A stretch of 64,000 bases of DNA from Cryoendolithus antarcticus (taxonomy: Eukaryota; Ascomycota; Dothideomycetes; Cladosporiales; Cladosporiaceae). The stretch spans positions 186,001 through 250,000 of the forward strand of contig NAJO01000004.1 in assembly GCA_002077065.1 (NCBI GenBank), given 5' to 3'. The notes beneath the pieces were generated by a model. It ran no database searches. It was not told the DNA's origin and saw only the letters and a list, made by a program, of their open reading frames with translations. Each line of letters opens with the position of its first letter. Position 1 is the first letter of the stretch. Both the position numbers and the translations under genes were made by a program. Positions 62,256 through 64,000 of the stretch are shown in pieces.

Positions 62256-62764
62256 GAGCTTATTTCGAGATGAGAGGGGATCGTCTCACGTCAATGTGTC
62301 TTCACAGTATTGTGGCTCTCACATCACGACACAATGCGATTTTCTGGAGGCGATGAAGTCATCGTCTGTGCTCAAGCTCGACGGGCATCGCCTCCGAGAA
62401 CGACACCAGAATCGTTCTTTTCCATCACACCCTAATGACCATCACTGTCGAGCAGGACGAGCGCGGCACCGAGGGCTACTCCGCATGAGAGATCAAGTGG
62501 CATCGACTGGCGTAATCTTCAACTTCGCTGCCGTGGAGTAGCTGCTGATTATCACTCCGTTATTCAGCTCGACGAAATGCTCCCCCAACAGATCGACGCC
62601 CACGTGTTGTGGTCTTCGGCTATCGAAAGGCTTGTCTTCTGTTCCTGACGTGCAATGAGCGCATTGGAGCGCATGGTGAGAGAGCGAGGTAAGAAACCAG
62701 TATTCATGTCTCCTTTCGCCGTTTTAAATCTCGTCCCCTTTCGTACTCCGATCAATTCAGCAAA
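62256..62764. other. Intergenic (divergent promoters)
   Basis: About 510 nt between the small minus-strand gene and the GH92 gene. I see no motif beyond a short AT-rich tract near 62715-62735. Confidence 0.5.
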
Positions 62765-64000
62765 ATGTCAACTGCGATGGCAGCCAACAGATCTTCCCTG
62801 TTTGCACTCGTCCTCACAGTGGTGACCTTCGCGGCCGCAGCAACTGCGCAGAACAGCACCAATGGCACAACTCCGGACTATTCGAAATACATCAACAACT
62901 TCCTCGGTACCACCAATGGCGGCAACATGTTCCCCGGCGTAGTGCCGGCACCTTTCAGCATGGTCAAGCTGGGTCCAGATGTCGTCAACAAGACCACAGA
63001 CGCCTACAGTGGCTACTTGCCGGAAGGTCAGATCTTCGGCTTCTCGATGATGCACGAGAGTGGCACTGGAGGTGCGCCAAAGTACGGTGTCGTCAGCCAG
63101 ATGCCAGTCGTGGGAGGCGTGCCAAATCCGCTACTGGATCTAGGGAGGAACCGGACGACACCTGATGTTGCTACTGTGGGGTACTATCGGAGTGTGCTAG
63201 ACACTAACGTTAGCGTGGAGCTGGCTGGGACAGAGCGTGCTGGATTCTACCAATACACATTCCCAGCTGCAGGAGAAAAGGCGATTGTAGTGGATGTCTC
63301 GCATGTCCTAAACTCGTTCCGTGGCTTCGGCTGGGGTCAGGGCTACGCTGGTGGCAGCTTTACGTTGAGTGCCGATGGCTACACTGGACACGGTATCTAT
63401 AACAACGGCTGGAACCTTGCACCCAACTGGACGATCTACTTCTGTGGCCACTTCGATCAGCCCTATGTCGCGAAGACGTTCACAGGCAATGGCACGGGCA
63501 ACGCAACAACCCTGTACTCATACGGCGCTTCGAATGCCACTTCTGGGCTCTACAGGCAAGGCGCAGTGTTCTCATTCAAATCGTCTACAGTCACTTCTCG
63601 GGTTGGCATCTCGTTCATCTCGACCACGCAGGCGTGCTCCAATGTCGCTTCTCAGATACCCGCGAACACGACACTCACATCTCTTGTCGACCAGGCGCAG
63701 TCTCGATGGGCCGACGACGTCTTCAGCAAAGTCACTGTCTCGGAAACTAACACCACAGTCCTGACGCAGTTGTACTCCTACCTCTACGGCATGCATCTCC
63801 TCCCTTCCAATCGCACTGGCGAGAACCCTCTGTGGAACTCCACTGAGCCCAGCTACGATGACATCTTCACCTTCTGGGACTTGTTCCGGTGCTCGACTGC
63901 ATTGGTGCAGGTCCTTCAGCCGCAGTCCTATGAAGAGCAGCTCCGTTCCATCATCGACATCTGGCGACACGAAGGTTGGTTGCCGGATGGACGATCGTCG
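62765..64000 (+). CDS. GH92 alpha-1,2-mannosidase, secreted (5' part, continues beyond the window)
   Basis: The frame opens at ATG 62765 and stays open to the window end, 412 codons with no stop or needed intron. An N-terminal signal peptide (SSLFALVLTVVTFAAAATAQ) is followed by the GH92 N-terminal beta-sandwich: YINNFLGTTNGGNMFPGVVPAPFSMVKLGPD, GYLPEGQIFGFSMMHESGTGG, and then the start of the catalytic (alpha/alpha)6 domain (LYSYLYGMHLLPSN, YDDIFTFWDLFRCS). Several N-glycosylation sequons are present. GH92 enzymes are calcium-dependent inverting exo-mannosidases acting on alpha-1,2-linked mannose of glycans. The catalytic acids lie mostly beyond the window, so activity cannot be checked here. 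Confidence 0.92.
   Translation, partial: MSTAMAANRSSLFALVLTVVTFAAAATAQNSTNGTTPDYSKYINNFLGTTNGGNMFPGVVPAPFSMVKLGPDVVNKTTDAYSGYLPEGQIFGFSMMHESGTGGAPKYGVVSQMPVVGGVPNPLLDLGRNRTTPDVATVGYYRSVLDTNVSVELAGTERAGFYQYTFPAAGEKAIVVDVSHVLNSFRGFGWGQGYAGGSFTLSADGYTGHGIYNNGWNLAPNWTIYFCGHFDQPYVAKTFTGNGTGNATTLYSYGASNATSGLYRQGAVFSFKSSTVTSRVGISFISTTQACSNVASQIPANTTLTSLVDQAQSRWADDVFSKVTVSETNTTVLTQLYSYLYGMHLLPSNRTGENPLWNSTEPSYDDIFTFWDLFRCSTALVQVLQPQSYEEQLRSIIDIWRHEGWLPDGRSS

Noticed and set aside
1..64000. CRISPR arrays, insertion sequences or retroelements
   Set aside because: No direct-repeat arrays of that kind, terminal repeats, transposase or reverse-transcriptase motifs were seen in any frame.

Overview
This window is nuclear DNA from a filamentous ascomycete (Pezizomycotina; a Dothideomycete is my best guess, but that is inference). 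It has about 27 protein-coding genes on both strands. Many are split by short introns of 47-74 nt with GT..AG ends and CTAAC/CTGAC-like branch sites. There are no bacterial operons, and the gene set is typically fungal: an Spc105 kinetochore scaffold with MELT repeats, a KMT6/EZH2-type SET protein, a Sur7-like protein, an Ayr1-like reductase and a Pet123/mS26-like mitoribosomal protein. Most gene models below were re-spliced by hand from the sequence.

Layout. 0.4-1.7 kb: RBR-type zinc-finger protein (-). 2.9-6.0 kb: cytochrome P450 and aldo-keto reductase (+). 6.1-8.2 kb: RNase III-like gene carrying an apparent frameshift, then a glycosyltransferase (-). 9.4-10.5 kb: four-helix membrane protein. 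10.9-11.1 kb: intron-containing tRNA (-). 11.8-15.0 kb: mitochondrial acyl/malonyl-CoA synthetase and Ayr1-like reductase. 15.4-16.3 kb: secreted wall-type protein (-). 16.7-20.1 kb: NOG2 GTPase (-) and mS26-like protein (+), sharing a short promoter with a telomere-repeat-like box. 20.2-21.6 kb: P1/DmpA-type peptidase (-). 22.8-24.2 kb: a second RBR gene whose N-terminal half is broken. 24.5-28.1 kb: large unrecognised membrane-anchored protein. 28.2-33.1 kb: TDP2-like phosphodiesterase, ZIP zinc transporter (both -) and an SDR (+). 33.2-38.4 kb: Spc105 (-) and ribosomal protein uS17 (+). 39.6-43.5 kb: SET protein. 43.7-48.7 kb: Kelch/BTB regulator, a doubtful small gene and a 1-Cys peroxiredoxin (all -). 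49.8-51.5 kb: MFS transporter. 53.0-54.5 kb: basic SP-K-rich protein (-). 54.9-58.0 kb: a kinase-fold remnant (-) divergent from a 669-residue protein with an uncharacterised domain (+). 58.1-59.2 kb: secreted Thr-rich protein (-). 60.1-61.3 kb: Sur7-like protein. 61.6-62.3 kb: small HTH-like protein (-). 62.8-64.0 kb: 5' part of a secreted GH92 mannosidase, running off the window.

Most of the window is ordinary housekeeping and metabolic sequence, and adjacent genes mostly do not form pathways. The most accessory-looking stretch is 54.5-59.2 kb. Its divergent pair (short kinase-like protein lacking the HGD histidine; SANT-like plus uncharacterised-domain protein) is the best candidate for something undescribed. 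Other points of interest are two disrupted genes (RBR paralogue, RNase III-like), the telobox promoter between two ribosome-related genes, a GC-AG intron and the SUMO-interaction-like and AT-hook motifs of the SET protein.
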